The notes under the pieces: model-generated | The model's database searches: none | What the model was told of the DNA's origin: nothing | What the model saw: the letters and a program-made list of their open reading frames with translations, nothing else | From: Vibrio pacinii DSM 19139 | GTDB lineage: Bacteria > Pseudomonadota > Gammaproteobacteria > Enterobacterales > Vibrionaceae | NCBI RefSeq assembly: GCF_000711795.1 | Contig: NZ_KL543977.1 | Location: forward strand, 115,664-179,663 | Length of the DNA stretch: 64,000 nucleotides | Direction of reading: 5' to 3' | In this document: positions 42,004 through 51,150 of the stretch, in pieces | Numbering within the stretch: position 1 is the first letter of the stretch | Layout: the number at the start of each line of letters is the position of its first letter | Program-made: the position numbers and the translations under genes

Positions 42004-44778
42004 GTGCATATCAGCCCTAATGACACCAACCAGTATCGATACCTCACGCTTAGTAACGGTGTCAGGGTGTTGTTAATTCACGACCCAAGTGCACAGAAGT
42101 CTGCAGCCGCTTTAGCGGTCAATGTCGGTCATTTTGATGACCCTGACGATCGTGAAGGTATGGCACACTATTTAGAGCACATGTTGTTTTTAGGCACAGA
42201 AAAATACCCGAAAGTGGGTGAATTTCAAAGCTATATAAATCAACATGGTGGCGGTAATAATGCTTGGACCGGAACAGAACACACCTGTTTCTTTTTTGAC
42301 GTTGCACCCAATGTCTTTGAGCAGAGCTTAGACCGCTTTAGCCAATTTTTTACCGCACCGCTGTTTAATCCAGAAGCGCTTGACAAAGAACGCCAAGCGG
42401 TCGAGTCGGAATACAAACTCAAGCTTAGTGATGATTCTCGACGTCTGTATCAAGTCCACAAAGAATTAATTAATCCAGCCCACCCGTTCAGCAAGTTTTC
42501 CGTGGGAAATTTACAAACCCTCGGAGACAGAAACGGCGAGTCAATACGCGAAGAGATTGTCGAGTTTCACTACCAGAAATACTCAGCCGACTTAATGACG
42601 CTCTCTTTAGCCGGTGCGCACAGTCTTGATGAGATGGAAAACTGGTGCCACGACATGTTCTCGGCTATCCCTAATCATCAGTTAGCAGGAAAGTCGGTTT
42701 TAACGCCTTATTGTGATAAAAACTCGACGTCGATCATGGTCAATGTTGAACCAGTCAAAGAGATTCGCAAGTTAATCCTCACCTTTCCAATGCCAAGCAT
42801 GGATGAACACTATCGCTCAAAACCGCTTTCATACTTTGCTCATCTGCTCGGTTACGAGGGCGAAGGTAGTTTGATGTTGGCACTGAAAGACCAAGATTGG
42901 ATTACGTCACTGTCGGCCGGTGGTGGCACCAGTGGCAGTAACTATCGTGAATTTACTATTAGTTGCGCCCTGACTCCGGTTGGGCTCGAACATATAGACG
43001 ACATTACGCAAGCCATTTTTAGCTATATTGCACTCATTCAACAGCATGGGCTTGATGAGTGGCGCTACCTTGAAAAGCAAGCGGTGCTTGAATCTGCATT
43101 TCGCTTTCAAGAGCCCGCTAGACCACTCGATATGGTTAGCCACTTGGTGATTAACATGCAGCACTACGAGGAAAGTGACGTCATCTACGGTGATTTTATG
43201 ATGACACATTACGACGAAGCATTGCTTAAGTCATTGTTAGGCTATTTTACTCCGGAAAATCTGCGCACCACGCTGATCGCCCATGGCTATCAATACGATC
43301 GCACCGCAAAGTGGTACTTCACGCCTTACTCTGTGACGCCTTTTTCATCCGAGCAAATCGAACGGTTCCGTCAACCTAGCTCTTTGCCCTTTGCTCTGCC
43401 GGAGACAAATCCATTTATTTGCTACGATCTCGACCCGAAAGAGCTAGAGATACCTCACGACACACCGCAAGTACTTGAAGAGTTACCGGGATTCAAATTA
43501 TGGCACCTACAAGATACTGAATTTCGTGTCCCCAAGGGGGTGATCTATGTTGCGATTGATAGCCCTCACGCCGTTGCTAATCCGCGCAATATCGTCAAAA
43601 CACGCCTGTGTGTAGAGATGTTTTTAGACAGCTTAGCCACCAGTACTTATCAAGCCGAAATCGCGGGTATGGGCTATAACATGTATGCCCATCAAGGCGG
43701 AGTTACGCTTACTCTTTCCGGCTTTAGTCAACAGCAACCGGAACTGATGAAGCTGATTCTCGACCGTTTTGCTCAACGAGATTTTAGCCAACAACGCTTT
43801 AGCACCATTAAACAGCAATTGCTGCGAAACTGGCGAAATTCAGCACAAGACAGGCCCATCTCCCAACTATTCAATGCACTAACGGGAGTTTTACAGCCCA
43901 ACAATCCCCCCTACTCTGTGTTGTTAGATGCGTTAGAGTCGATTGAGGTCAATGAACTCGCCAGTTTCGTTGATAGCATTTTGGCTGAGCTGCATGTCGA
44001 AATGTTTGTTTATGGTGATTGGACCAAAGCGGATGCGCTGTCACTAGGCAATACAGTCAAAAATGCTTTGCGTGTCAAAGATCAGCAATATGAAGAGGCA
44101 TTACGTCCGCTAATCATGCTTGGCAAAAGTGGGACTTTCCAACGCGAAGTGTTATGTGACCAAGAAGACTCTGCAATCTTAGTTTACTACCAATGTGACG
44201 ATTCCAGCGCACGCAACATCGCACTTTATTCGCTCGCGAACCATTTAATGTCCGCAACGTTTTTTCATGAAATACGCACCAAACAACAACTCGGCTACAT
44301 GGTCGGTACTGGTAACCTACCGCTCAATCGTCACCCTGGTATTGTTCTGTATGTTCAATCTCCCAATGCCGCGCCGGTCGACCTGATTCGATCGATTGAT
44401 GAGTTTCTCAACGCCTTCTATATGGTGCTACTTGAGCTCAATGAGTACCAATGGCACAGCAGTAAACGTGGACTATGGAATCAAATCGCTACGCCAGATA
44501 GCACCTTACGCGGACGTGCTCAGCGCCTTTGGGTTGCCATTGGCAATAAGGACAGTGAATTTAACCAAAAAGAAGTGGTACTCGCCGAACTGAAAAAGCT
44601 CACCCGCACCGATATGATTCGTTTTGTGGTTAACGAGCTTAAGCCCAGAATGGCCAATCGACTGATCATGCATGCTCAAGGTAATGCTCATCACGAGTCA
44701 CAGCCACTCGACCTTGGCCAAGAGATAGGCTCAATTGAAGAGTTTCAATTGAGACCTAAAGATATCGAGTTAGGCTGA
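42004..44778 (+). CDS. Pitrilysin/insulinase-type zinc protease (M16 family)
   Basis: A 924-residue M16A metalloprotease, like E. coli PtrA (protease III). The inverted zinc motif HYLEH is at 55-59 (GMAHYLEHMLFLG), with the distal glutamate in VESEY further on, and WTGTEHTCFFFDV as expected. The C-terminal half has the usual inactive M16 repeats. No signal peptide is seen, so it is probably cytoplasmic, unlike periplasmic PtrA. I take GTG 42004 as the start because GGAG lies nine bases upstream; the frame opens earlier at a TTG. It converges with yecM and overlaps it by nine bases. Confidence 0.9.
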   Translation: MHISPNDTNQYRYLTLSNGVRVLLIHDPSAQKSAAALAVNVGHFDDPDDREGMAHYLEHMLFLGTEKYPKVGEFQSYINQHGGGNNAWTGTEHTCFFFDVAPNVFEQSLDRFSQFFTAPLFNPEALDKERQAVESEYKLKLSDDSRRLYQVHKELINPAHPFSKFSVGNLQTLGDRNGESIREEIVEFHYQKYSADLMTLSLAGAHSLDEMENWCHDMFSAIPNHQLAGKSVLTPYCDKNSTSIMVNVEPVKEIRKLILTFPMPSMDEHYRSKPLSYFAHLLGYEGEGSLMLALKDQDWITSLSAGGGTSGSNYREFTISCALTPVGLEHIDDITQAIFSYIALIQQHGLDEWRYLEKQAVLESAFRFQEPARPLDMVSHLVINMQHYEESDVIYGDFMMTHYDEALLKSLLGYFTPENLRTTLIAHGYQYDRTAKWYFTPYSVTPFSSEQIERFRQPSSLPFALPETNPFICYDLDPKELEIPHDTPQVLEELPGFKLWHLQDTEFRVPKGVIYVAIDSPHAVANPRNIVKTRLCVEMFLDSLATSTYQAEIAGMGYNMYAHQGGVTLTLSGFSQQQPELMKLILDRFAQRDFSQQRFSTIKQQLLRNWRNSAQDRPISQLFNALTGVLQPNNPPYSVLLDALESIEVNELASFVDSILAELHVEMFVYGDWTKADALSLGNTVKNALRVKDQQYEEALRPLIMLGKSGTFQREVLCDQEDSAILVYYQCDDSSARNIALYSLANHLMSATFFHEIRTKQQLGYMVGTGNLPLNRHPGIVLYVQSPNAAPVDLIRSIDEFLNAFYMVLLELNEYQWHSSKRGLWNQIATPDSTLRGRAQRLWVAIGNKDSEFNQKEVVLAELKKLTRTDMIRFVVNELKPRMANRLIMHAQGNAHHESQPLDLGQEIGSIEEFQLRPKDIELG

Positions 44779-45369
44779 TTGCTCAGACTCAACAATACGT
44801 TTTAATGAATAAGGATGGAGCTTGATACAAACCCCCTGATACTTAAACGCAACAGTCGGGTTATTCAAGCGCTCTCCTTCGCCTTTCGGACTCGAGAGCT
44901 TGGTCTTTACGCCCAAGGCAGAGAGTTTGTCCCAGCGCTTACCCAAAGAAGGAAAACGCGAGATCAGGTCGGTTAGGTAATCTTGCGCGGCCTGAGCCGG
45001 CGAAGGTACAACAAATTCTACGTGCTCCCAGCCCTGCACTGGGTAGTGTTTACCTGCAGCTGGATAAGGTAGCTCTAAGCACTCAATCGTCCATCCACCA
45101 GCTTTGAGCGGACAGTCAAACAACAGTACGATAATCGGACGGCCATTGATTTGTGCTTGTGAAATCACTTTAGCTTGCTTTTGCCATTGATGATGCGCTT
45201 GTTTCGCCAATTCGACATCATTGATTCGCAACGCGATATGATCGGCTTGAAAGTCAGTAAGATTAATATCCAAAATCTCGCTTAGACTTTGAATTTTATG
45301 CATAAAGTCATCGAGATTAGCGATCATTTGATCTGGCATTAGTTGAGCATTTATCAGCTGTTGAGACAT
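44770..45369 (-). CDS. yecM: YecM-like putative metal-binding protein (VOC fold)
   Basis: A 199-residue YecM family protein. Histidines in QADHIALRIND and VQGWEHVEFVVPSPAQ, and the C-terminal VCIKLHPYSLKRIVESE, match the predicted metal site of this VOC-fold family. The reaction is unknown. It is divergent from argS, as in E. coli where yecM lies near argS (recalled). It overlaps the end of the converging protease gene by nine bases. Confidence 0.85.
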   Translation of the reverse strand: MSQQLINAQLMPDQMIANLDDFMHKIQSLSEILDINLTDFQADHIALRINDVELAKQAHHQWQKQAKVISQAQINGRPIIVLLFDCPLKAGGWTIECLELPYPAAGKHYPVQGWEHVEFVVPSPAQAAQDYLTDLISRFPSLGKRWDKLSALGVKTKLSSPKGEGERLNNPTVAFKYQGVCIKLHPYSLKRIVESEQSA

Positions 45370-45616
45370 TTTTATCTATCCAAAATGTTGATTTCTCCGC
45401 AATAGTATCAAGATCGCTAGTAAAAGTAGAAAATTTCCCAGTTAACTCCCTATGTGCGCGCCGATAAAATTGCTATTATGTGCGCCAAATTTATCAACTA
45501 AATCCAGGTATGCATTGATTCCACTCCGTGGATAATATTCAGCACTTATCCCTGTAAGAGCCTGAGTAAATCAGAATGCACACCTAGCCAATTCCCAAGA
45601 ATTGAAGGAACCGCGT

Positions 45617-47350
45617 GTGAATATCCAAGCACTTATTAATGACAAAGTATCTCAGGCTTTAGAAGCCGCTGGCGCACCTGCAGGCAGCCCTGCTGCTGTT
45701 CGCCAATCAGCAAAACCACAGTTTGGTGACTACCAAGCCAACGGTGTGATGGGCGTTGCGAAAAAACTAGGTACTAACCCACGTGAGTTTGCCCAAAAAG
45801 TACTGGATGTTCTTGACCTTGATGGAATCGCAAGCAAAACAGAAATTGCAGGTCCTGGCTTCATCAATATTTTTCTTAGTGAAGAATTCTTAGCAAAACA
45901 AGCCGAAGTGGCACTGCAAGATGCCCGTTTAGGGGTGAGTGCGGCTGAGCAACAAACCATCGTCGCAGACTACTCGGCACCTAACGTTGCGAAAGAGATG
46001 CACGTTGGCCACTTACGCTCAACCATCATCGGTGATGCGGTTGTCCGTACACTTGAGTTTTTAGGCCACAAAGTGATTCGTGCCAACCACATCGGTGACT
46101 GGGGTACTCAGTTTGGTATGTTAATTGCCAACCTTGAACGTGTTCAGCAAGAGTCAGGCGAAGTTTCAATGGAGCTTTCAGACCTTGAGGCTTTCTACCG
46201 TGAATCGAAAACACTTTACGATGAAGATCAAGAGTTCGCGGCAAAAGCACGTAGCTATGTGGTTAAACTTCAAAGTGGTGATCAGTACTGCGCAGATATG
46301 TGGAAGAAGCTGGTTGACGTGACGATGATCCAAAACCAACGCAACTACGACCGTCTCAATGTCTCTCTAACTCGCGATGACGTCATGGGCGAAAGCATGT
46401 ACAACGATATGCTGCCGGGTATTGTTGCGGATCTAAAAGAGAAAGGCATCGCTCAAGAAGACGATGGTGCTCAAGTCGTCTTCCTTGAAGAGTACAAGAA
46501 CAAAGATGGTGAGCCAATGGGCGTTATCATCCAAAAACGTGACGGTGGCTACCTATACACCACCACAGATATCGCGTGTGCCAAATACCGTTACGAAACG
46601 TTAGGCGCGGATCGCGTACTGTACTTCATCGACTCTCGCCAACATCAGCATCTAATGCAAGCTTGGAGCATCGTTCGTAAAGCAGGTTATGTGCCTGAAG
46701 AAGTGACTTTAGAGCACCACGCGTTTGGTATGATGCTAGGTAAAGATGGTCGTCCATTTAAAACTCGCGCAGGCGGCACGGTTCGCTTGGCTGATTTGTT
46801 AGACGAAGCGCAAGAGCGCGCTATCAAACTGATCGAGTCGAAGAACCCACAACTGGATGCCGATGAAAAAACCAACATTGCGACCACTGTTGCAATGGCT
46901 GCGGTTAAATATGCCGACCTTTCTAAGCACCGTACTACCGACTATGTTTTCGACTGGGACAACATGCTTGCTTTTGAGGGCAACACAGCACCATACATGC
47001 AGTATGCTTACACTCGTGTTGCGTCTATTTTCGCTAAAGCTGGCATCGCGATGGATGATCTGCAAGGCGGCATCAAAGTAACTGAAGAGAAAGAAAAGGC
47101 CTTGATTGCTAAATTGCTTCAGTTCGAAGAGGCCGTACAGTCTGTTGCACGCGAAGGTCAGCCACATATTATGTGTAGCTACCTGTTTGAGCTTGCAGGT
47201 CAGTTCTCAAGCTTCTACGAAGCATGCCCTATTTTGAGCAGCGAAGACGAGTCAATCAAACTAAGTCGTTTGAAGCTTGCAGCACTCACAGCGAAAACCA
47301 TTAAACAAGGTCTATCGCTACTGGGTATTGAAACCCTTGAACGTATGTAA
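45617..47350 (+). CDS. argS: Arginyl-tRNA synthetase ArgS
   Basis: ArgS attaches arginine to tRNA-Arg. The class I signature HVGHLRSTIIG replaces HIGH, the C-terminal anticodon domain begins near the conserved TTDYVFDWDNMLAFEGNTAPY, and the typical KMSK lysine is absent as in most ArgS (GKDGRPFKTRAGG). The GTG at 45617 is preceded by AAGGAA at six bases and gives exactly 577 residues, as in E. coli; an upstream TTG is less likely. It is divergent from yecM. Confidence 0.96.
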   Translation: MNIQALINDKVSQALEAAGAPAGSPAAVRQSAKPQFGDYQANGVMGVAKKLGTNPREFAQKVLDVLDLDGIASKTEIAGPGFINIFLSEEFLAKQAEVALQDARLGVSAAEQQTIVADYSAPNVAKEMHVGHLRSTIIGDAVVRTLEFLGHKVIRANHIGDWGTQFGMLIANLERVQQESGEVSMELSDLEAFYRESKTLYDEDQEFAAKARSYVVKLQSGDQYCADMWKKLVDVTMIQNQRNYDRLNVSLTRDDVMGESMYNDMLPGIVADLKEKGIAQEDDGAQVVFLEEYKNKDGEPMGVIIQKRDGGYLYTTTDIACAKYRYETLGADRVLYFIDSRQHQHLMQAWSIVRKAGYVPEEVTLEHHAFGMMLGKDGRPFKTRAGGTVRLADLLDEAQERAIKLIESKNPQLDADEKTNIATTVAMAAVKYADLSKHRTTDYVFDWDNMLAFEGNTAPYMQYAYTRVASIFAKAGIAMDDLQGGIKVTEEKEKALIAKLLQFEEAVQSVAREGQPHIMCSYLFELAGQFSSFYEACPILSSEDESIKLSRLKLAALTAKTIKQGLSLLGIETLERM

Positions 47351-47377
47351 GTAATTCGAGATTCGAGATAAATTAAG

Positions 47378-47408
47378 AGGTTGGCGTGAGAGCGTCAACC
47401 TTTTGTTT
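47378..47408 (+). terminator. Terminator of argS
   Basis: Nine-base stem AGGTTGGCG / CGTCAACCT with a TGAGAG loop, followed by a T-rich stretch. Confidence 0.85.
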
Positions 47409-47454
47409 TATTTGACGTATACTCTCCACATTACTCTCTAATTGGAACACTATC

Positions 47455-47883
47455 ATGAGCTTTGAACTTCACCCTCAACTCGCGCAAGATACGACCGTGA
47501 TCGGGCACTTCCCGCTTTGTGTTGCTCTGCTGCACAAAGACAATGCCGTGCCTTGGGTAATACTGGTACCTAAGCGTGAACAGCTCAAAGAGTTACATCA
47601 CCTGCCAATGCAAGAGCAGCAGCAATTTTTGTACGAGTCACAAGCGGTTAGCCAAGCGCTTGAAGCAACGTTTCGTCCTGATAAGTTGAACCTTGGCGCA
47701 CTAGGTAATATGGTGCCACAACTGCATATCCATCATATTGCACGCTTTAAGGACGACATCGCCTGGCCTGGCCCAGTGTGGGGCAACACTCGTGGTGAAC
47801 AGCGTAACGAGCAAGAACAAGCACAGCTGCAGACTCGTATTCGCAATGTTCTGTCACTCAGTTCTCTGTTTACTCCCAGTTAA
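47455..47883 (+). CDS. HIT-family protein with HxHH motif
   Basis: A 142-residue HIT (histidine triad) protein. The motif reads PQLHIHHIARF, so the third residue of the HxHxH triad is a shifted histidine (HxHH) and the usual nucleophile position is isoleucine; this form is typical of the subgroup seen in gammaproteobacteria. WPGPVWGNTRG follows. It has its own start with no good upstream gene coupling and is followed by a terminator. Nucleotide-binding is likely, enzymatic hydrolysis is uncertain. Confidence 0.85.
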   Translation: MSFELHPQLAQDTTVIGHFPLCVALLHKDNAVPWVILVPKREQLKELHHLPMQEQQQFLYESQAVSQALEATFRPDKLNLGALGNMVPQLHIHHIARFKDDIAWPGPVWGNTRGEQRNEQEQAQLQTRIRNVLSLSSLFTPS

Positions 47884-47885
47884 AC

Positions 47886-47912
47886 AAAACCGCTCATCAA
47901 GAGCGGCTTTTT
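47886..47912 (+). terminator. Bidirectional terminator between HIT gene and feoC
   Basis: Stem CCGCTC / GAGCGG with an ATCAA loop and C(T)5 on the plus strand and a T-rich tail on the minus strand. It serves both converging genes. Confidence 0.85.
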
Positions 47913-47920
47913 AATCCTTA

Positions 47921-48151
47921 TTACATGGTGACGGTCAACGAGATCGCATTGCTATCAATACAAGTGTAGCGCACCCTAATCACTTTCTGTTTCTCATTGG
48001 TATCGACCAAACGAGAAATTCGCCCCTTTCTGATCCATACCGAAAGCATCGCATCAACTCCATCTTCACTAAGGTGAAACTGTTTCGCTAGCTCTTTTCG
48101 GCTGACACTCGCGTGTTGATCCAGATACGCTTTCAATTGAGCAAGAATCAT
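47921..48151 (-). CDS. feoC: Ferrous iron transport protein FeoC
   Basis: FeoC is a small winged-helix protein that partners FeoB. The 76-residue sequence has the pattern LKAYLDQHASVSRKELAKQFHLSEDGVDAMLSVWIRKG expected for the wHTH. Unlike E. coli FeoC there is only one cysteine (in RYTCIDS), so an iron-sulfur cluster is not possible; this lack is a known feature of Vibrio FeoC. It overlaps feoB by four bases and is followed by a terminator. Confidence 0.88.
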   Translation of the reverse strand: MILAQLKAYLDQHASVSRKELAKQFHLSEDGVDAMLSVWIRKGRISRLVDTNEKQKVIRVRYTCIDSNAISLTVTM

Positions 48152-50424
48152 AGTGCAGCAACCTCTATCAGCTCAGACTGACGAGCACCACGAGATTTAA
48201 GCATGCGGTAAGTTATCAGCCCAATAGCGACAATCGCCACAATCCAACCAACACTTGAGAGCGGATGGTCCATAAAGTGGGTGACCTGATAGAACAGGGT
48301 CGCTCCACCATACGCTAAGCCCATCGTCCAAAGAGCAATAAATCTGGCATAAGTCGAACCAAACTCGCGCACATAGGCTCCCATTGCTGCGACACACGGT
48401 GTGTAGAGTAAGATAAAAATCAGATAAGCGAATGCGGCACTGCTTGAAGCGAAGTAACCTTTAAGATTGCCAAAGATCGAACTGTCGACATCTTGTTCCG
48501 CTGCCACGGTTTGACTATCAGAAAGATCGCCAACTTCAATCCCGAGCGGATCGGAGTAGCTTAGATTGGCTAAGTTGTCAGGAATTGACATCACAGCTTG
48601 TTCTAGACTTGCCAGTAAATCATATTCTTCTGCTTCACCTTCACTAGGTGCGTACAGGCTATTTAGTGTGCCCACTACCGCCTCTTTGGCAAAAATACCA
48701 GTAATGATACCAACCGTAGCAGGCCAGTTGTCTTCTTTAATCCCCATAGGAGCAAACACAGGTGTGACCATTTGCGATGCTTTGGATAAGACAGAATTCT
48801 CGCTGTCTTCATTACCGAAGCTACCATCGGTACCTACTGAGTTTAAAAAACTCAAGATAGTAACAACCACAACTATGGTTTTACCCGCACCAAGAACGAA
48901 CCGCTTAAGTTTTTGCCAGGTTTTGAGTACGACATTACGCAGAGTTGGTAGCTCATAATCCGGCATTTCCATCACTAAGCTATCACTTGAACCCGGATAC
49001 AAGGTTTTCTTCAGTACAAACCCGGTAAATACCGCGGCGGCAATACCCAATAAATACAAAGCAAATACGATATTTTGACCACTTTGTGGAAAGAAAGCCG
49101 CAGCGAATAAAGCATAAACAGGTAAACGTGCACCACACGACATAAAGGGCGCCATAGAAGCGGCAAGTTTACGCTCACGCTCTTGATCTAGAGTTCGCGT
49201 CGCCATAATAGATGGCACATTACAACCAAACCCAAGAACCAACGGCACAAATGCTTTACCAGGTAAACCAATCTTTTGCATCACTTTGTCGAGAACGAAA
49301 GCCGCGCGCGACATGTAACCTGAACTTTCCAATACCGCTAAAAATAGGTACAGACAAGCAATCACAGGAATAAAGGTTGCGACCGTTTGAACACCGCCGC
49401 CTACACCGTTAGCAATCAGCGTAACTAACCAAACAGGCAAATGGTCATCGAGTAGATAATGACCGCCATCAACCAAAATGGCCCCGACACCAATATCGAA
49501 GAAATCGATAAATGCACTACCAATATTGATTGAAAACATGAACATGCAGTACATAACAATAAAAAAGAAGGGAACGCCAACCCATTTGTTAAGGATGACA
49601 TTATCGACTTTTTCGGTAAAGCTATGACTCAACTTACCTTGTGACCGACGTACACGTTGACATAACTGATGCAAAAAAGTGTATTTAACATCGGCCACCA
49701 ACAGGTCGATATCAAGCCCTACTCGATTTTGGGTCGCTTGAATCGTTTCACGTTGTGGCTGGGTCAAGCGATTTAAAACCAATAAATCGTTTTCCAACGC
49801 TCGAATTGCTAATGCGCGCTGCGCCACTTGCGTCGGCTGATCAAAACTCGTTTCCACTTGTGCGATGGCGGATTCAAACTCGTGACCATAGTCGAGCTGC
49901 AATTCGTCCAAGGCCACACCAAGAACAAGCGCTTTATGCAAACGCTCTTTAAAATACGCCACTTGTGACTTGTTGTTGGCTGAAATCGCCACCACTGGAC
50001 AGCCCAAGGCTTTTTCTAGCGCTTTAACATCGATGCTTTGACGCTCGCGCTTGAGCGCATCCATCTTATTTAAAACCACCATCATTGGTCGTCCAAGCTC
50101 ACGCAGTTGCAATGTCATATACAGGCTGCGTTCTAAGCAAGTCGCGTCGACAACGTTAATAATCAGGTCGGCCGGATGCGTTAATACCGCGCGTGATGCG
50201 ATCGATTCATCGATACTATTGCCATCATTACCACTATCGAGAGCATAGATACCCGGCAGATCCGTCAATGAAAATTCGTCTCCCGCATGAGTATAACGCC
50301 CGGTTTTTTTCTCGACCGTAACCCCCGCCCAGTTCCCCACTTGTTGCTTAGCGCCCGTTAAACCGTTAAATAGGGTCGTTTTACCACTATTCGGGTTACC
50401 TACGGTTAAAATTGAATATTGCAT
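48148..50424 (-). CDS. feoB: Ferrous iron transporter FeoB
   Basis: FeoB imports Fe(II). The N-terminal G domain contains GNPNSGKTTLFNGLTG, TDLPGIYALDSG and VLNKMDA, then a GDI-like domain, then membrane segments with GxGCNVPSIMATRTLDQERER and a C-terminal part with cysteines in MSCGARLPVYALFAAAFF and YTPCVAAMGAYVREFG. At 758 residues it is normal. It overlaps feoA by one base and feoC by four. Confidence 0.97.
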   Translation of the reverse strand: MQYSILTVGNPNSGKTTLFNGLTGAKQQVGNWAGVTVEKKTGRYTHAGDEFSLTDLPGIYALDSGNDGNSIDESIASRAVLTHPADLIINVVDATCLERSLYMTLQLRELGRPMMVVLNKMDALKRERQSIDVKALEKALGCPVVAISANNKSQVAYFKERLHKALVLGVALDELQLDYGHEFESAIAQVETSFDQPTQVAQRALAIRALENDLLVLNRLTQPQRETIQATQNRVGLDIDLLVADVKYTFLHQLCQRVRRSQGKLSHSFTEKVDNVILNKWVGVPFFFIVMYCMFMFSINIGSAFIDFFDIGVGAILVDGGHYLLDDHLPVWLVTLIANGVGGGVQTVATFIPVIACLYLFLAVLESSGYMSRAAFVLDKVMQKIGLPGKAFVPLVLGFGCNVPSIMATRTLDQERERKLAASMAPFMSCGARLPVYALFAAAFFPQSGQNIVFALYLLGIAAAVFTGFVLKKTLYPGSSDSLVMEMPDYELPTLRNVVLKTWQKLKRFVLGAGKTIVVVVTILSFLNSVGTDGSFGNEDSENSVLSKASQMVTPVFAPMGIKEDNWPATVGIITGIFAKEAVVGTLNSLYAPSEGEAEEYDLLASLEQAVMSIPDNLANLSYSDPLGIEVGDLSDSQTVAAEQDVDSSIFGNLKGYFASSSAAFAYLIFILLYTPCVAAMGAYVREFGSTYARFIALWTMGLAYGGATLFYQVTHFMDHPLSSVGWIVAIVAIGLITYRMLKSRGARQSELIEVAAL

Positions 50425-50657
50425 CAGCTCATCTCCACAACAATTGAATCGGCGATATTGGTGCGTACTGCAAGTGAAATACCACGTACTTCAACTTGAA
50501 GCGGATCTCCCATTGGAGCCCGACGGACTAATCTCACTGGCGTTTGTGGCAATAAGCCCATTACCATCAATTTCTTTCTGACATCATTTGACAGTTGTTC
50601 AAAGCCAATGATCGTCGCTTTTTGCCCTTGCTGTAGCTGTGATAGTTTCATAAACAA
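50424..50657 (-). CDS. feoA: Ferrous iron transport protein FeoA
   Basis: A 77-residue SH3-like protein that works with FeoB. The sequence KLSQLQQGQKATIIGFEQLSNDVRKKLMVMGLLPQTPVRLVRRAPMGDP is typical. It is the first gene of feoABC. A Fur-like box and an inverted repeat lie directly upstream, so iron-dependent control is likely. Confidence 0.94.
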   Translation of the reverse strand: MFMKLSQLQQGQKATIIGFEQLSNDVRKKLMVMGLLPQTPVRLVRRAPMGDPLQVEVRGISLAVRTNIADSIVVEMS

Positions 50658-50671
50658 GCCATTTAGATATA

Positions 50672-50690
50672 AATGAGAAGTATTTCTATT
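50672..50690 (-). promoter_or_regulatory. Fur-like box upstream of feoA
   Basis: AATGAGAAGTATTTCTATT agrees with 13 of 18 defined positions of the 19-base Fur consensus AATGATAATNATTATCATT. It lies 15-33 bases before the feoA ATG, a position suited to repression. Confidence 0.5.
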
Positions 50691-50707
50691 ATTGATTGCA
50701 ATAATAG
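50686..50707. repeat. Inverted repeat upstream of feoA
   Basis: Perfect nine-base arms CTATTATTG and CAATAATAG separated by ATTG. It overlaps the end of the Fur-like box. It may be a second operator, or a hairpin in the feoA leader. Confidence 0.55.
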
Positions 50708-51150
50708 CGATATACCTAGCGAATAATCTTGTCTGAAATCAATGTTTGCAGGTATAGAAGGGTAAAAAACGTCAAAAAAATCTCCGTTAATTACGTCAAA
50801 GACACGCTAATCTAGGTGGTTTCTTTACTTGGAGTGATATTGATGAAGAGAAATATAGAAATAAAACATTAAAAATCAGAAACTTAAAATGATGTCGTTT
50901 TTCTTATACTAACTTGGCGTTAATTTTATAAATAAAAAAAGCAAGTCCGATTATAGTTAATCCCGTCGAGAGGCTACAACCTTAAGGCAACAACATTTAA
51001 ATTCCAGAGGTGGTGCAAACAGCACCACTCCGGCAGCAAGCGAAGGTGTCATTGGCACCCGTGGTATGGTCCCCCCGGCTGTACCACGAAATTTTTTTTC
51101 TTCTCTCTCCTACTTTTCGATTAATTCCACTAACCACACTAACTCACGCA
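50708..51150. other. Intergenic region between feoA and the AraC-type membrane regulator
   Basis: About 440 bases without a supported protein gene. The left half is AT-rich with promoter-like sequence; the part from about 50960 to 51100 is much more GC-rich and contains consecutive hairpins ending in a T8 tract on the plus strand (listed separately). On the minus strand a T7 run at about 50934-50940 follows a weak hairpin and could end the AraC-type gene transcript. No known riboswitch class or housekeeping RNA was recognised. Confidence 0.5.
50960..51100 (+). ncRNA. Candidate structured noncoding RNA with terminal hairpin
   Basis: Three plus-strand hairpins in a row: GTGGTGC-AAACA-GCACCAC (51010-51028), GGTGTC-ATT-GGCACC (51045-51059) and GTGGTA-15-TACCAC (51061-51087), the last followed by GAAA and T8 at 51092-51099. 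Base composition is distinctly GC-richer than the flanks. A TATAGT at 50952-50957 could be a -10 element, though no good -35 accompanies it. The four bases between the last stem and the T-run weaken the terminator reading. Strand is uncertain: if read leftward it would lie in the long leader of feoABC. Confidence 0.4.

Noticed and set aside
50960..51100. c-di-GMP-I riboswitch, 4.5S RNA or Qrr sRNA in the feoA/AraC spacer
   Set aside because: The hairpins GGTGGTGC...GCACCACC recall parts of these RNAs, but the conserved cores (GACGCAAAGCC, GGAAGCAGCC, the Qrr central block) are absent.
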